DNA of 64,000 nt, from positions 1-64,000 of the forward strand of contig CBFGWL010000004.1 of the NCBI GenBank assembly GCA_965652565.1. The letters run 5' to 3'. Position 1 is the first letter of the stretch, and each line of letters begins with the position of its first letter. This document shows, one piece after another, positions 24,860-33,534 of the stretch. The notes beneath the pieces are model-generated. The model made no database searches. It saw only the letters and a list, made by a program, of their open reading frames with translations, and had not been told where the DNA came from. Origin of the DNA: RSA11 sp965652565 (GTDB lineage: Bacteria; Actinomycetota; Thermoleophilia; Solirubrobacterales; 70-9). Both the position numbers and the translations under genes were made by a program.

Positions 24860-27037
24860 GTGAATCGCGAGATCATGGAGCGAGCTGAGCTCGAGCGCGC
24901 GGGCGAGCGCGAGCCCGGGCCCGCTGGGCGCAGCGCTGATGGGACGGGCGACCAAGCGGCGCAGCCGAACCTCGAGGATCCGTCGCTGTATTTCAACCGC
25001 GAGCTCTCCTGGCTCGACTTCAACGACCGGGTGCTGCAGCTCGCCGAGGACGAGTCGGTGCCGCTGCTCGAGCGCGTGAAGTTCTGCGCGATCTGGGAGT
25101 CCAACCTCGACGAGTTCTTCATGGTGCGCGTCGCCAACCTCGAGGAGCTGATCGACGCTGGGCGCGACGCCCGCGGCGCCGATGGGATGAGCCCGACGGA
25201 GCAGGCCGCGCGCATCCACGAGCGCGTCGAGGAGCAGCGGGCGCGGATCAGCAGATGCGCCGCCGAGCTGCGGGAGCGGCTCGCCGGCCACGGCATCCGC
25301 ATCCTCGACGTGGACGACGTGACCCCGGCCGAGCGCCGCGAGCTCGATCGCATCTTCGAGCGCCAGGTCTTTCCCGCGCTCACCCCGCTGGTGATCGGAC
25401 TGGGGCGTTCCTTCCCGTATATCTCGAACCTGTCGCTGAGCCTGGCGGTGCGGCTGCGAGATCCCGAGCAGGGCACCGAGGTGCTCGCCCGCGTGAAGGT
25501 CCCGAAGGAGCTGCTCGGCCGTTTCCTCCCGCTCAATGGCGACGGCACCACGCTGGTCATGCTCGAGGACGTGATCGCAGCGAACGTCGGCGCGCTCTTC
25601 CCCGGGATGGAGGTGTTGAGCTACTCGTTCTTCCGCGTCACGCGCGACACCGACTACGACGTCTCGGACGAGTCCGACGATCTGATCGAGGCCGTCCAGG
25701 AGGAGCTGCGCAGGCGGCGTTTCGGCGAGGTCGTGCGGCTGGAGGTGGAGCGCGGGATGGAGCCCCGACTTCGCGAGCAGCTCGTGCTCGCGATGCGGCT
25801 CGAGGACCGCGAGGCGTACGAGGTCGACGGCTGGCTCGACCTCTCCGACCTCTGGGATCTCGTCAACCTGCCGGGCTTCCCGGAGCTGCGCGACCCGCCT
25901 CACACGCCTGTCACCCAGCCGCGCCTGCTGGGCGAGGACGGCGACCCGGCGGACGTCTTCGCGGCGATGCGCGAAGGGGACATCCTGGTCCATCATCCCT
26001 ACGACTCGTTCGCGACGTCGGTCGAGCGCTTCGTCGCGCAGGCGGTGGACGACCCGGACGTGCTCGCCATCAAGCAGACCGTGTACCGCACGAGCGCGGA
26101 CTCACCGCTCGTCCCGGCGCTGATCACCGCCTCGGAGCGGGGCAAGCAGGCCGTGTGTCTCGTGGAGCTCAAGGCGCGCTTCGACGAGCAGGCGAACATC
26201 CGCTGGGCGAAGAAGCTCGAGGAGGCGGGCGTGCACGTCGTCTACGGCATCCCGGCCCTCAAGACCCACGTCAAGTGTGTGCTCGTCGTGCGCCGAGAGG
26301 GCGACGGCGTGCGCCACTACGCGCACATCGGCACGGGCAACTACAACCCGAAGACAGCCCGCTTGTACACGGATCTGGGGCTCTTCACCTGCGATCCGGA
26401 GCTGGGTGCGGACCTCGCGCAGATGTTCAACTACCTGACCGGGTACGCCCGCCCGACCGCCTACCGCAAGGCTCTCGTCGCGCCCCACAACCTGAGCGAG
26501 GCGATCCTGGACGAGATCGACGCGACGATCGCGGCGCACTCCCCCGAGCGCCCGGCGCGCATCCGGATGAAGATGAACTCGCTGCTCGACGCGAAGTCGA
26601 TCCGGGCGCTCTACCGCGCCTCGCAGGCCGGCGTGCGGGTCGAGCTCAACGTGCGCGGGATCTGCGCCTTGCGGCCCGGCGTGCCAGGCATCTCGGAGAA
26701 CATCCGCGTGGTCTCGATCGTCGGGCGCTTCCTCGAGCACTCGCGCATCTTCAGCTTCGAGCGTCCCGGCGAGGAGCCGCGGATCTACATCGGGTCGGCC
26801 GACCTCATGCCCCGCAACCTCTACAACCGGGTCGAGCTGGTCGTCCCCGTGGAGGACGGGCGCATCCGCGAGGAGCTCACCGACGTGCTCGACCGCTGCC
26901 TCGCGGACAACTCCAACGCCTGGGAGCTGCGTGAGGATGGGGCCTGGGAGCGCCTGCGCCCCAACGGCGAGCCCCGCTCGGTCCACCGCGAGCTGATCGA
27001 GCGCCATCAGCTGCGCGCTGCCGAGGCGGGCGGCTAG
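24860..27037 (+). CDS. ppk1: Polyphosphate kinase 1
   Basis: A 725-residue PPK1 that makes long polyphosphate chains from ATP. The N domain opens with LYFNRELSWLDFNDRVLQLAED (about residues 42-63). The two catalytic histidines are in HIGTGNYNPKTARLYTDLG (about 488) and FLEHSRIFSFE (about 626), both present. The Mg/ATP site region IKQTVYRT-S is near 400. The GTG at 24860 is the assigned start; ATG at 24875 is also possible. About 35 N-terminal residues precede the conserved domain and look disordered. PHO-box repeats upstream make it a likely Pho regulon member. Confidence 0.95.
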   Translation: MNREIMERAELERAGEREPGPAGRSADGTGDQAAQPNLEDPSLYFNRELSWLDFNDRVLQLAEDESVPLLERVKFCAIWESNLDEFFMVRVANLEELIDAGRDARGADGMSPTEQAARIHERVEEQRARISRCAAELRERLAGHGIRILDVDDVTPAERRELDRIFERQVFPALTPLVIGLGRSFPYISNLSLSLAVRLRDPEQGTEVLARVKVPKELLGRFLPLNGDGTTLVMLEDVIAANVGALFPGMEVLSYSFFRVTRDTDYDVSDESDDLIEAVQEELRRRRFGEVVRLEVERGMEPRLREQLVLAMRLEDREAYEVDGWLDLSDLWDLVNLPGFPELRDPPHTPVTQPRLLGEDGDPADVFAAMREGDILVHHPYDSFATSVERFVAQAVDDPDVLAIKQTVYRTSADSPLVPALITASERGKQAVCLVELKARFDEQANIRWAKKLEEAGVHVVYGIPALKTHVKCVLVVRREGDGVRHYAHIGTGNYNPKTARLYTDLGLFTCDPELGADLAQMFNYLTGYARPTAYRKALVAPHNLSEAILDEIDATIAAHSPERPARIRMKMNSLLDAKSIRALYRASQAGVRVELNVRGICALRPGVPGISENIRVVSIVGRFLEHSRIFSFERPGEEPRIYIGSADLMPRNLYNRVELVVPVEDGRIREELTDVLDRCLADNSNAWELREDGAWERLRPNGEPRSVHRELIERHQLRAAEAGG

Positions 27038-27096
27038 AGGCCCCGCGGGGCACCCCGCCGACCTGGCGGGTTGACAGGTTCGCAAGACTTCACGCC

Positions 27097-28491
27097 GTGA
27101 TTCACGATCCGCTGGGGTGGTGGCTCGCGGACGCGGGCCCGGTGGAGCCGTACGCGCCGCTCACGGACGAGCGCACCGCCGACGTCGTCGTAGTCGGCGG
27201 CGGATACACGGGCATGTGGGCCGCCTGGCTCGTGCGCGAGCTCGAGCCCGAGGCCCGGGTGGTGCTGGTCGAGTCGGGGATCTGCGGCGAGGGGCCGAGC
27301 GGCCGCAACGGCGGGTTCGTGAACTCGATGTGGTTCAGCCTGCCCTCGATGCGCCCGCGCTTCGGCGAGGTCGGCGCGCTGGGCGTGGCGCGCGCGGCGC
27401 AACAGGCCGTGGATGAGATCGGCGCCTGGTGCGAGGAGCAGGGCGTCGACGCCTGGTATCGACACGGGGGGTATCTGCAGGTCTCCACGACGCCGGCGCA
27501 CGACGGCGTATGGGACGAGACGGTCCGCGCCTGCGAGGAGCTCGGCGAGCCGAACGCGGTCCGCGTGCTCACTCCGGCCGAGGTCGCCGAGCGCTGCGCA
27601 TCGCCGATCTTCCGCGGCGCCGCCTTCTTTCCCGGCTCCGCGACGGTCAACCCGGCCCGCCTGGCCCGTGGGCTGCGGGCCAGGCTGCGGGAGGCCGGGG
27701 TGGAGGTCTACGAGCGCTCGCGCGTGGCGTCGGTGCGCGCCGAGCCGGGCGGCGTGGTCGTGCGCACCGAGGCGGGCGGGCTCGTGCGCGCAGGGCACGC
27801 CGTGCTCTCGGCCGGCGGCGCGCTCGCGAGACTGCGCCCCCTGCGCTACCGCATGACCCTCACCTCGAGCCACATGGTGATCACCGAGCCGGTCCCGGAT
27901 GTGATCGAGGAGCTCGGCTGGACCGGCGGGGAGTGCATCACCGACGGGCGGCACATGATCAATTACCTGCGCACGACCCCGGACGGTCGCATCGCCTTCG
28001 GCTGGGGCGGGGGCCGGGTCGTCTACGGCGCCAAGCTGCGCGGCCGCGCGGAGGTCGACCCCTTCATCACACGGCAGGTGATCGAGCATCTGCATCGCTT
28101 CTTCCCGCAGCTGCGAGGCCGGCGTATCGAGCACGCTTGGGGCGGCCCGATCGACGTCTCGCCGAGCCACACGCCGGTCGTCGGCACCTTGGACGAGCGG
28201 GTCCACTACGGGTTCGGCTTCACCGGCAACGGCGTCGGCCCGTCGCGGATGGTCGGTCGCACGCTCGCCTCGCTCGCGCTCGAACGCCGCGACGAGCACG
28301 CGCGCCTCGCGATCGTCGAGCAGCGGCCGACCCGCGTGCCCCCCGAGCCCTTCCGCTTCATCGGCGGGACGATCGTTCGCAATGCCCTGATCCGCCGTGA
28401 GGCCGCCGAGGAGGAGGGCCGGACGGCCGACCCGCTGACCCGCTTCATCGCCTCGATCCCCGACCGCATCGGGATCCAGATCGGCCGCTGA
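27097..28491 (+). CDS. FAD-dependent amine oxidoreductase (DAO/PuuB-like)
   Basis: A 464-residue flavoprotein of the DAO superfamily. The dinucleotide-binding motif is VVVVGGGYTGMWAAWLVREL (about residues 29-48), followed by the FAD-contact ESGICGEGPSGRNGGFVN (about 61-78). The C-terminal THTPVVGTLDERVHYGFGFTGNGVGPSR block is the second FAD contact. Gamma-glutamylputrescine oxidase and related amine oxidases have this pattern, so a role in amine catabolism fits the polyamine cluster 11 kb away. The substrate is not established. The GTG start lacks an obvious ribosome site. Confidence 0.82.
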   Translation: MIHDPLGWWLADAGPVEPYAPLTDERTADVVVVGGGYTGMWAAWLVRELEPEARVVLVESGICGEGPSGRNGGFVNSMWFSLPSMRPRFGEVGALGVARAAQQAVDEIGAWCEEQGVDAWYRHGGYLQVSTTPAHDGVWDETVRACEELGEPNAVRVLTPAEVAERCASPIFRGAAFFPGSATVNPARLARGLRARLREAGVEVYERSRVASVRAEPGGVVVRTEAGGLVRAGHAVLSAGGALARLRPLRYRMTLTSSHMVITEPVPDVIEELGWTGGECITDGRHMINYLRTTPDGRIAFGWGGGRVVYGAKLRGRAEVDPFITRQVIEHLHRFFPQLRGRRIEHAWGGPIDVSPSHTPVVGTLDERVHYGFGFTGNGVGPSRMVGRTLASLALERRDEHARLAIVEQRPTRVPPEPFRFIGGTIVRNALIRREAAEEEGRTADPLTRFIASIPDRIGIQIGR

Positions 28492-28575
28492 GACACCCCA
28501 CGCGCAACACCTGAGTGCGCCAGGGGTTCGCGGCGGCAGAGCCGCGCCGCCGATCGACGACGACCCAGCCGTATC

Positions 28576-30195
28576 TTGAGCCGGGCTTTAGGTGGACGCT
28601 GCTCCAATGAACGCCTGCGTTCGCTCGCCTCACAAGCACTCGTTGTGGTGGTCGCGCTCGCGCTGGGCGCGTGCGGCGCCGATGGCTCCGGCGGTTCAGC
28701 GCCGTCGCAGCGCGCGCCCGTTGCCGATCGGGCGGCCCCCAACATCGTCGCCATCGTCACCGACGATCAGTCGCTCGCCCAGTTCAACCGGCGGACGATG
28801 CCGGAGACGTTCCGCCTGCTCGTGGACGAGGGCGTCACGTTCGATGACTTCGTCGTCTCGACGCCACTCTGCTGCCCGTCGCGAGCGACCTTCCTCACGG
28901 GCCAGTACGCCCACAACAACGGGGTCGCCTCCAACTCGTACGCGCGCCTCCGCGAGAAGCGCAACATCCTGCCCGCCTGGCTGCAGCGCGCCGGCTACCG
29001 GACGGCCCACCTCGGCAAGTACCTCAACAACTTCCAGAACGAGCTCCCTCGGCGGGACGCGGTCCCGTTCGGCTGGGACGAGTGGTTCACCCAGCTCGAG
29101 CCCCAGCGCTACTACGACTACGAACTTGCCGTCAACGGCGGCGTGCGCCGCTACGGGACCGAGCCCGACGACTACCTCACGCGGGTGCTCAACCGCCGCG
29201 CCGTCGAGCTCATCGAGGAGAGCGCGAACGCCGACGAGCCCCTATACCTGCAGCTCGACCACTTCGCCCCGCACTTCGACGTGGGGCGCGCCGAGCGCAA
29301 CTGTCAGGGCGGCGCGCCGCCGGACCCGGACGACCGCGGCCTGCTCGCCGAGGTGCCCGACCTCGCCGCCTCACGGACGCACCTCGCGGCGACCCGCGAT
29401 CGCCCGTGGTTCCTGCGTGATCAGCCTCCTCTGCGCGCGGCCGAGCGCAAGCGCATGCGGGCGCGTTACAAGTGCGCGACCGCGTCGCTGCGTTCGGTGG
29501 ACCGCGGCGTCGCGCAGATCGTGCGGACGCTGGAGCGCACGGGTCAGCTCGACCGCACCGCGCTGATCTTCACGTCCGACAACGGGGCGTTCTACGGCGA
29601 GCACCGCCTGCGGGCGACCAAGGAGTTCCCCTACGAGGAGGCGGTGCGCGTGCCGCTCGTGGTGCGCCTGCCCGACGCGCTCCGCAAGGTCCGCGGCGCG
29701 CGCGTGGGTGCGGCCAGCGCGAACATCGATCTGGCACCCACGATCCTCGAGCTCGCGGGCGCGCGTCCGTGCATCGCGCCGAACCGCTGCCGCGAGCCCG
29801 ACGGCCGGTCGCTGCTTCCGCTCGCGAGCGGCGAACGGGACGACTGGCCCCGGGAGCGCGCCATCCTGCTGCACCTGGACCAGCCGGCGAGCAGCTCCCG
29901 CCCGTACCCGCGCCCGTGCGCGTACGAGGCGGTCCGCGCAGGTGGGCGCGTGCTCGTCCGTTATCGCTCCGCCGCGCCTGCGAACGGCTCATGTCGCGCG
30001 CGGCCGGCGCTCGAGCAGTACGACTTGGAGCGCGATCCGCAGCAGCTGCGCAATCTCGCCGACCCGCGGCACGCGGACGCGCGCGCCCGGCGCGACCGGA
30101 ACAAGCTCCGCCGGGCGCTCAAGCGGCTGCGGATCTGCCGAGGCTCGGCGGCCGACGGCGCGGCCCCCAGCGCGGATCGCCCGCGCTGCGACTGA
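28576..30195 (+). CDS. Sulfatase, predicted lipoprotein
   Basis: A protein of up to 539 residues in the alkaline phosphatase/sulfatase superfamily. C99 in LCCPSRATFLTG (C-x-P-x-R) is the residue converted to formylglycine, so a maturation enzyme would be required. Metal ligands include IVTDDQ (about 60-65) and the later TSDNGAFYGEH block. The N-terminus has a hydrophobic core and a LGAC lipobox near residue 30-33. The start is uncertain: TTG 28576 overlaps a TATCTT -10-like hexamer at 28573, so a later start, for example CTG 28615 just before the signal core, may be used. It would hydrolyse sulfate esters at the cell surface. Confidence 0.85.
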   Translation: MSRALGGRCSNERLRSLASQALVVVVALALGACGADGSGGSAPSQRAPVADRAAPNIVAIVTDDQSLAQFNRRTMPETFRLLVDEGVTFDDFVVSTPLCCPSRATFLTGQYAHNNGVASNSYARLREKRNILPAWLQRAGYRTAHLGKYLNNFQNELPRRDAVPFGWDEWFTQLEPQRYYDYELAVNGGVRRYGTEPDDYLTRVLNRRAVELIEESANADEPLYLQLDHFAPHFDVGRAERNCQGGAPPDPDDRGLLAEVPDLAASRTHLAATRDRPWFLRDQPPLRAAERKRMRARYKCATASLRSVDRGVAQIVRTLERTGQLDRTALIFTSDNGAFYGEHRLRATKEFPYEEAVRVPLVVRLPDALRKVRGARVGAASANIDLAPTILELAGARPCIAPNRCREPDGRSLLPLASGERDDWPRERAILLHLDQPASSSRPYPRPCAYEAVRAGGRVLVRYRSAAPANGSCRARPALEQYDLERDPQQLRNLADPRHADARARRDRNKLRRALKRLRICRGSAADGAAPSADRPRCD

Positions 30196-30202
30196 CGCCC
30201 GG

Positions 30203-30544
30203 CTATTGACTCTCCTCGCGCGGCGCGGTTGCCTCCGCCATCCGCTTGAGCCGCGCCAGGCGGGCGTCCCACTCGCGCGCGATCGCGCTCATCCAGCGCG
30301 CCGTCTCCTCGAGCCGGTCGACGCGGACCGAGTAGCGCACCTCGCGCCCCTGACGGCGGCTCTCGACCAGCCCGGCGCGGTCCAGCACGCCGAGGTGCTT
30401 GACGACCGCGATCCGGCTCACGGGTAGCTCGCCCGCGAGCCGGGTCGCGGTCTCCTCGCCGCGCTCCCCGATGAGCTCCAGCACGCGCCGACGCGTCGGG
30501 TCGGCGAGCGCGGTGAAGACCTCCTCGGGGACCGTCGTGGTCAC
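30203..30544 (-). CDS. ArsR-family transcriptional regulator
   Basis: A 113-residue winged-helix repressor. The ArsR helix-turn-helix is ALADPTRRRVLELIGERGEETATRLAGELPVSRIAVVKHLGVLDRAGLVESRRQGREVRYSVR, with recognition helix VSRIAVVKHLGVL (about 46-58). No cysteine pair for metal sensing is present, so it is not a classical metal sensor. Its start overlaps the stop of the SRPBCC gene by 4 bases (ATGA). ArsR plus SRPBCC/AHSA1 pairs are common, and the role of the pair is unknown. Confidence 0.88.
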   Translation of the reverse strand: MTTTVPEEVFTALADPTRRRVLELIGERGEETATRLAGELPVSRIAVVKHLGVLDRAGLVESRRQGREVRYSVRVDRLEETARWMSAIAREWDARLARLKRMAEATAPREESQ

Positions 30545-30999
30545 GCCGGCAGCTTCGCCCGGGCGTAGTCGACGAGCTCGCCGAGCTCGCGCTCCCAGCC
30601 CTCGGTGTTGCCCTCGAAGTTCCGCAGACGCTGCTCCGGATCCGTGTCTAGCGAGGCGAAGCCCGTCTCGACGACCTTCAGCACGGTCCGGTCGGCGTCA
30701 CCGTCGAGCGTGAACTCCACGCGGGTCGAGTTCCCCGCCTCGGGCTCGATCCCGCCGGGGTCCTTGTACGGCGCCCAGCGGAACGCGAGCGTCCGCTTGG
30801 GCTCGATGCGCTCGATCCGCGCGCGCGTCGCCCCGTACTCCTTCCAGCGCAGCTCGATCGCGCCGCCCTCGCGCAGGTCGACCTCGGCGCCGTCGTCCGC
30901 GAACCACGTCCCCAGATGCTCGGCCTTCGTGAGCATGTCCCACACGTGATCGATCGGGGCCTCGATGAGCACCTCGCGTTCGATCCTGTCTTTCTCCAT
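30541..30999 (-). CDS. SRPBCC/AHSA1-domain protein
   Basis: A 152-residue protein with the Bet v1-like SRPBCC ligand-binding fold. The domain opens with IEREVLIEAPIDHVWDMLTKAEHLGTWFADDGAEVDLREGG (about residues 4-44) and has the WERELGELVDYARAKL terminal helix. Such proteins bind hydrophobic ligands; activity is unknown. An AAAGGAG ribosome site lies 6 bases upstream of the ATG. It is the first gene of a two-gene unit with the ArsR repressor, and the inverted repeats just upstream are candidate operators for that repressor. Confidence 0.85.
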   Translation of the reverse strand: MEKDRIEREVLIEAPIDHVWDMLTKAEHLGTWFADDGAEVDLREGGAIELRWKEYGATRARIERIEPKRTLAFRWAPYKDPGGIEPEAGNSTRVEFTLDGDADRTVLKVVETGFASLDTDPEQRLRNFEGNTEGWERELGELVDYARAKLPA

Positions 31000-31030
31000 C
31001 GCCGTCTCCTTTCGCTAACGCGAAACCTAG

Positions 31031-31062
31031 CGGTTACAACTCGTTGGAGCATAGCGTAACCG
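31031..31062. promoter_or_regulatory. Candidate ArsR operator
   Basis: CGGTTAC-N18-GTAACCG is a perfect 7-base inverted repeat upstream of the SRPBCC-ArsR unit. A second short inverted repeat, TTCGC-N4-GCGAA at 31011-31024, adjoins the ribosome site. Autoregulation by ArsR is inferred from position. Confidence 0.45.
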
Positions 31063-31115
31063 TGCGGTAACACATAATCCGAGGAGAATCGAGCCTCTTC
31101 GCGAACACCGTTGCC

Positions 31116-31397
31116 ATGCGCCGCGTGAACCTCAACCGGCTCGAGTTCGAGTACGACGCCGAGGACCCCGAGGGCTTTCGCTCCGGCATGGCGCGGTTCG
31201 GCCCGGGCTTCGGCGCTGAGATCTCGGGCGCGACCGTGTACGAGCTGCCGCCGGGCGAGGCGCTCTGCCCCTATCACTACGAGTGGGGTGAGGAGGAGTG
31301 GCTGCTCGTCCTGCGCGGCAGGCCGACCGTGCGGGGCCCGGAGGAGACGCTGGTCCGTCGCGAGAGCGCCGTGGACTACTTCGACCGCGAGACTTAG
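31116..31397 (+). CDS. Cupin-like protein, probably internally deleted
   Basis: A 93-residue protein beginning like an ordinary RmlC-like cupin (MRRVNLNRLEFEYDAEDPEGF, then a first cupin motif ALCPYHYEWGEEEWLLVLRGRPTVRGPEE). It then jumps directly to TLVRRESAVDYFDRE, which resembles the extreme C-terminus of this cupin family. Relatives are about 150-165 residues and carry the second cupin motif in between, so about 60 residues appear to be missing in frame. It may be a decayed gene or a very small domain. Divergent from the SRPBCC/ArsR pair. Confidence 0.6.
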   Translation: MRRVNLNRLEFEYDAEDPEGFRSGMARFGPGFGAEISGATVYELPPGEALCPYHYEWGEEEWLLVLRGRPTVRGPEETLVRRESAVDYFDRET

Positions 31398-31401
31398 TCC
31401 C

Positions 31402-31890
31402 ATGCTCCTCGATGACGTGCTCGCGCCGGGCCTGCGCGTCGTCTTCTGCGGAACCGCGCTCGGCGCCGTCTCAGCGCGCGTCGGCGCGTATTACGCCGGC
31501 CCGGGCAATCGCTTCTGGCTCACCCTTCACGAGGTCGGGCTCACCCCCCGCCTGCTCGAGCCGCGCGAGTTCCGGATCCTCCCGCAGTTCGGCATCGGGC
31601 TCACCGACGTATGCAAGACCCGCTCCGGCTCCGACGCCGAGATCGGCACCGACGGATTCGACGTGCCGCGCTTGAGAAGGGCCGTCGAGCGCGCGGCCCC
31701 GGCGTGGCTCGCGTTCACGAGCAAGAACGCCGGCCGCGCCGCCTTGGGGCGCCCGGCCGACTACGGCGTGCAGCCCGAGCGCATCGGCGACACGCGCTGC
31801 TTCGTGTTGCCCTCGCCGTCGGGTCGCGCTCGGCGCTGGTGGGACATCCGGCCCTGGCGGGAGCTCGCGGACTTGGTGACCTCTGGCTGA
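31402..31890 (+). CDS. mug: Mismatch-specific uracil/thymine DNA glycosylase (Mug)
   Basis: A 162-residue DNA repair enzyme of the MUG/TDG family. The start ATG 31402 lies 5 bases after the cupin stop and removes a non-homologous extension. The signature GTALGAVSARVGAYYAGPGNRFW (about residues 17-39) is the pyrimidine pocket, GIGLTDVCKTRSG (about 63-75) the conserved second block, and PSPSGRARRWWD near 134-145 the DNA-intercalating motif. It would excise uracil or thymine from G-U or G-T mispairs, relevant in a GC-rich genome. It lies about 580 bases before the dinB gene. Confidence 0.9.
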   Translation: MLLDDVLAPGLRVVFCGTALGAVSARVGAYYAGPGNRFWLTLHEVGLTPRLLEPREFRILPQFGIGLTDVCKTRSGSDAEIGTDGFDVPRLRRAVERAAPAWLAFTSKNAGRAALGRPADYGVQPERIGDTRCFVLPSPSGRARRWWDIRPWRELADLVTSG

Positions 31891-31918
31891 ACGCAGCGGC
31901 GCGTGGGAACATGGGGGC

Positions 31919-32410
31919 GTGGAGTTCGCCGTCCGCCGCGGCTCGGCCGCGGACATCGACCGCTTGGCGCCGTTGTGGGAGGCACTGCGCGCCCACCACG
32001 CGAGCCTGCCCGCGATGCCGCCAAAGCGCGGTCCGGTGGAGTCCTGGGACTGCCGCCGGCGCAAGTACCGCGACTGGCTGGCCGACGAGCGCGGCACGCT
32101 GCTGATCGCCGAGCAGGACGGTGAGCCGATCGGCTACGCGATGCTCACCCTGGGTCCCGGAGCGGCGACCTGGGACGTCGGGGACCGGGTCATCGAGGTC
32201 GAGACCCTGTCGGTCCTCGCCCACGCACGCGGGAACGGGGTGGGCCGCGCGTTGCTCGATGCGGCCGCCGACGTCGCCAAGGAAGCCGGCGCGCAGGCGC
32301 TCGCAGCGGGGGTCGCCCACACCAACACCGACGCGATCCGCTTCTACGAGCGCGAGGGCTTCGGGCAGTTCTACGTGACGCTGCTGCGCACGGACGTCGG
32401 CGAGTCCTGA
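31919..32410 (+). CDS. GNAT-family N-acetyltransferase
   Basis: A 163-residue acetyltransferase of the GNAT superfamily. Acetyl-CoA-binding motif A is VEVETLSVLAHARGNGVGRALLDAAADVAKEAG (about residues 95-125), with Q/RxxGxG/A as ARGNGVGRA. The C-terminal HTNTDAIRFYEREGFGQFYV is motif B. The substrate is unknown. GTG 31919 is the start. Same strand as mug and dinB. Confidence 0.85.
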   Translation: MEFAVRRGSAADIDRLAPLWEALRAHHASLPAMPPKRGPVESWDCRRRKYRDWLADERGTLLIAEQDGEPIGYAMLTLGPGAATWDVGDRVIEVETLSVLAHARGNGVGRALLDAAADVAKEAGAQALAAGVAHTNTDAIRFYEREGFGQFYVTLLRTDVGES

Positions 32411-32466
32411 GGCAGCGGTCGCGGCCACGCCACCGCCGCCGCCCCGCGCCCGCTTACCCTGGGGAC

Positions 32467-33534
32467 GTGGCGCAGCGGACGATCGCACATCTCGACATGG
32501 ACGCGTTCTACGTGTCCGTGGAGCTCTTGCGCCGCCCGGAACTCAAGGGCAAGCCGGTGATCGTCTCGGGTACCGGCCCGCGCGCGGTCGTCACCACGGC
32601 CTCGTATGAGGCGCGAAAGTTCGGCGTGGGTTCGGCGATGCCGGCCTCGCGAGCGCGCCGCCTGTGCCCGGACGCGGTCTGGCTGCCGCCGGACTTCGCC
32701 TACTACCGGGAGACGTCACGCAAGGTGATGGCCCTCATGCGCGAGCTGGGTGTGCCCATCGAACCGGTCTCGCTCGACGAGGCGTACCTGGATCTGAGCG
32801 AGATCACCGACCCGATCGCCCGGATGAGCGACCTCGTTCGCAGGATTCGCGAGGAGCTGCATCTGGACGCCTCGGTCGGCATCGGGCCGAACAAGCTCGT
32901 CGCCAAGGTTGCGTCGGACGCCGAGAAGCCGCGCGGCTTCGTCGTGCTCACCCGTGAGCAGGCCGTTGAGCGCTTCAAGGACGCGCCGGTGCGCCTGATC
33001 CCCGGGATCGGGCCGAAGACCGCCGCGAAGCTCAAGGGCTACGGGGTGACGACCCTCGGCCAGCTGCAGCGCTGCACCGTGCCGGGGCTGATCGAGCGCT
33101 TCGGCGAGACCTACGGCATGGCGCTTCATCATCGGTCGCACTTCCGTTCGGACTCGCCGGTGACGCCTCACCGCGAGGCCAAGTCACGCTCGGTCGAGAC
33201 CACCTTCGACGTCGACATCGACGACCCCGCACGCATGGCGGAGGTGCTGACGAAGCAGGCCGAGCGGCTCGGCAAGGAGCTGCGCGACCGCGACCTGGCC
33301 GGGCGCACCATCGGCATCAAGGTCCGCCACGACAACTTCTCGACCTACACACGGGTGCGCAGCATCGCCGAGCACACCAACGACCCGACGGTGATCGGCG
33401 AGATCGCACGGCAGCTCTTGCGAGACAACCCGCCCGAGCGCCCGGTCCGCCTGCTGGGCGTGCGCGTCGCGAGCTTTGCCGAACGTGGCGACGGGGACGA
33501 CGCGGCTACGCCGAATCTGCTGCAGGCAAGCTAA
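32467..33534 (+). CDS. dinB: DNA polymerase IV (DinB)
   Basis: A 355-residue Y-family polymerase for translesion synthesis. The active site carboxylates appear in AHLDMDAFYVSVE (about residues 7-19) and PVSLDEAYLDLSE (about 99-111). The helix-hairpin-helix VRLIPGIGPKTAAKLKGYGVTTL is at about 176-198 and the little-finger domain follows, ending about 345. The end lacks an obvious beta-clamp tail. A TACCCT hexamer lies 6 bases before the GTG start, suggesting a leaderless mRNA. It overlaps the convergent mmsA-type gene by 4 bases. Confidence 0.93.
   Translation: MAQRTIAHLDMDAFYVSVELLRRPELKGKPVIVSGTGPRAVVTTASYEARKFGVGSAMPASRARRLCPDAVWLPPDFAYYRETSRKVMALMRELGVPIEPVSLDEAYLDLSEITDPIARMSDLVRRIREELHLDASVGIGPNKLVAKVASDAEKPRGFVVLTREQAVERFKDAPVRLIPGIGPKTAAKLKGYGVTTLGQLQRCTVPGLIERFGETYGMALHHRSHFRSDSPVTPHREAKSRSVETTFDVDIDDPARMAEVLTKQAERLGKELRDRDLAGRTIGIKVRHDNFSTYTRVRSIAEHTNDPTVIGEIARQLLRDNPPERPVRLLGVRVASFAERGDGDDAATPNLLQAS

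Noticed and set aside
23180..25996. A 938-codon open frame on the minus strand
   Set aside because: It lies antisense to the M1 peptidase and ppk genes, which have clear domains; its product is Arg/Gly/Leu/Pro low-complexity typical of the shadow frame of GC-rich genes.
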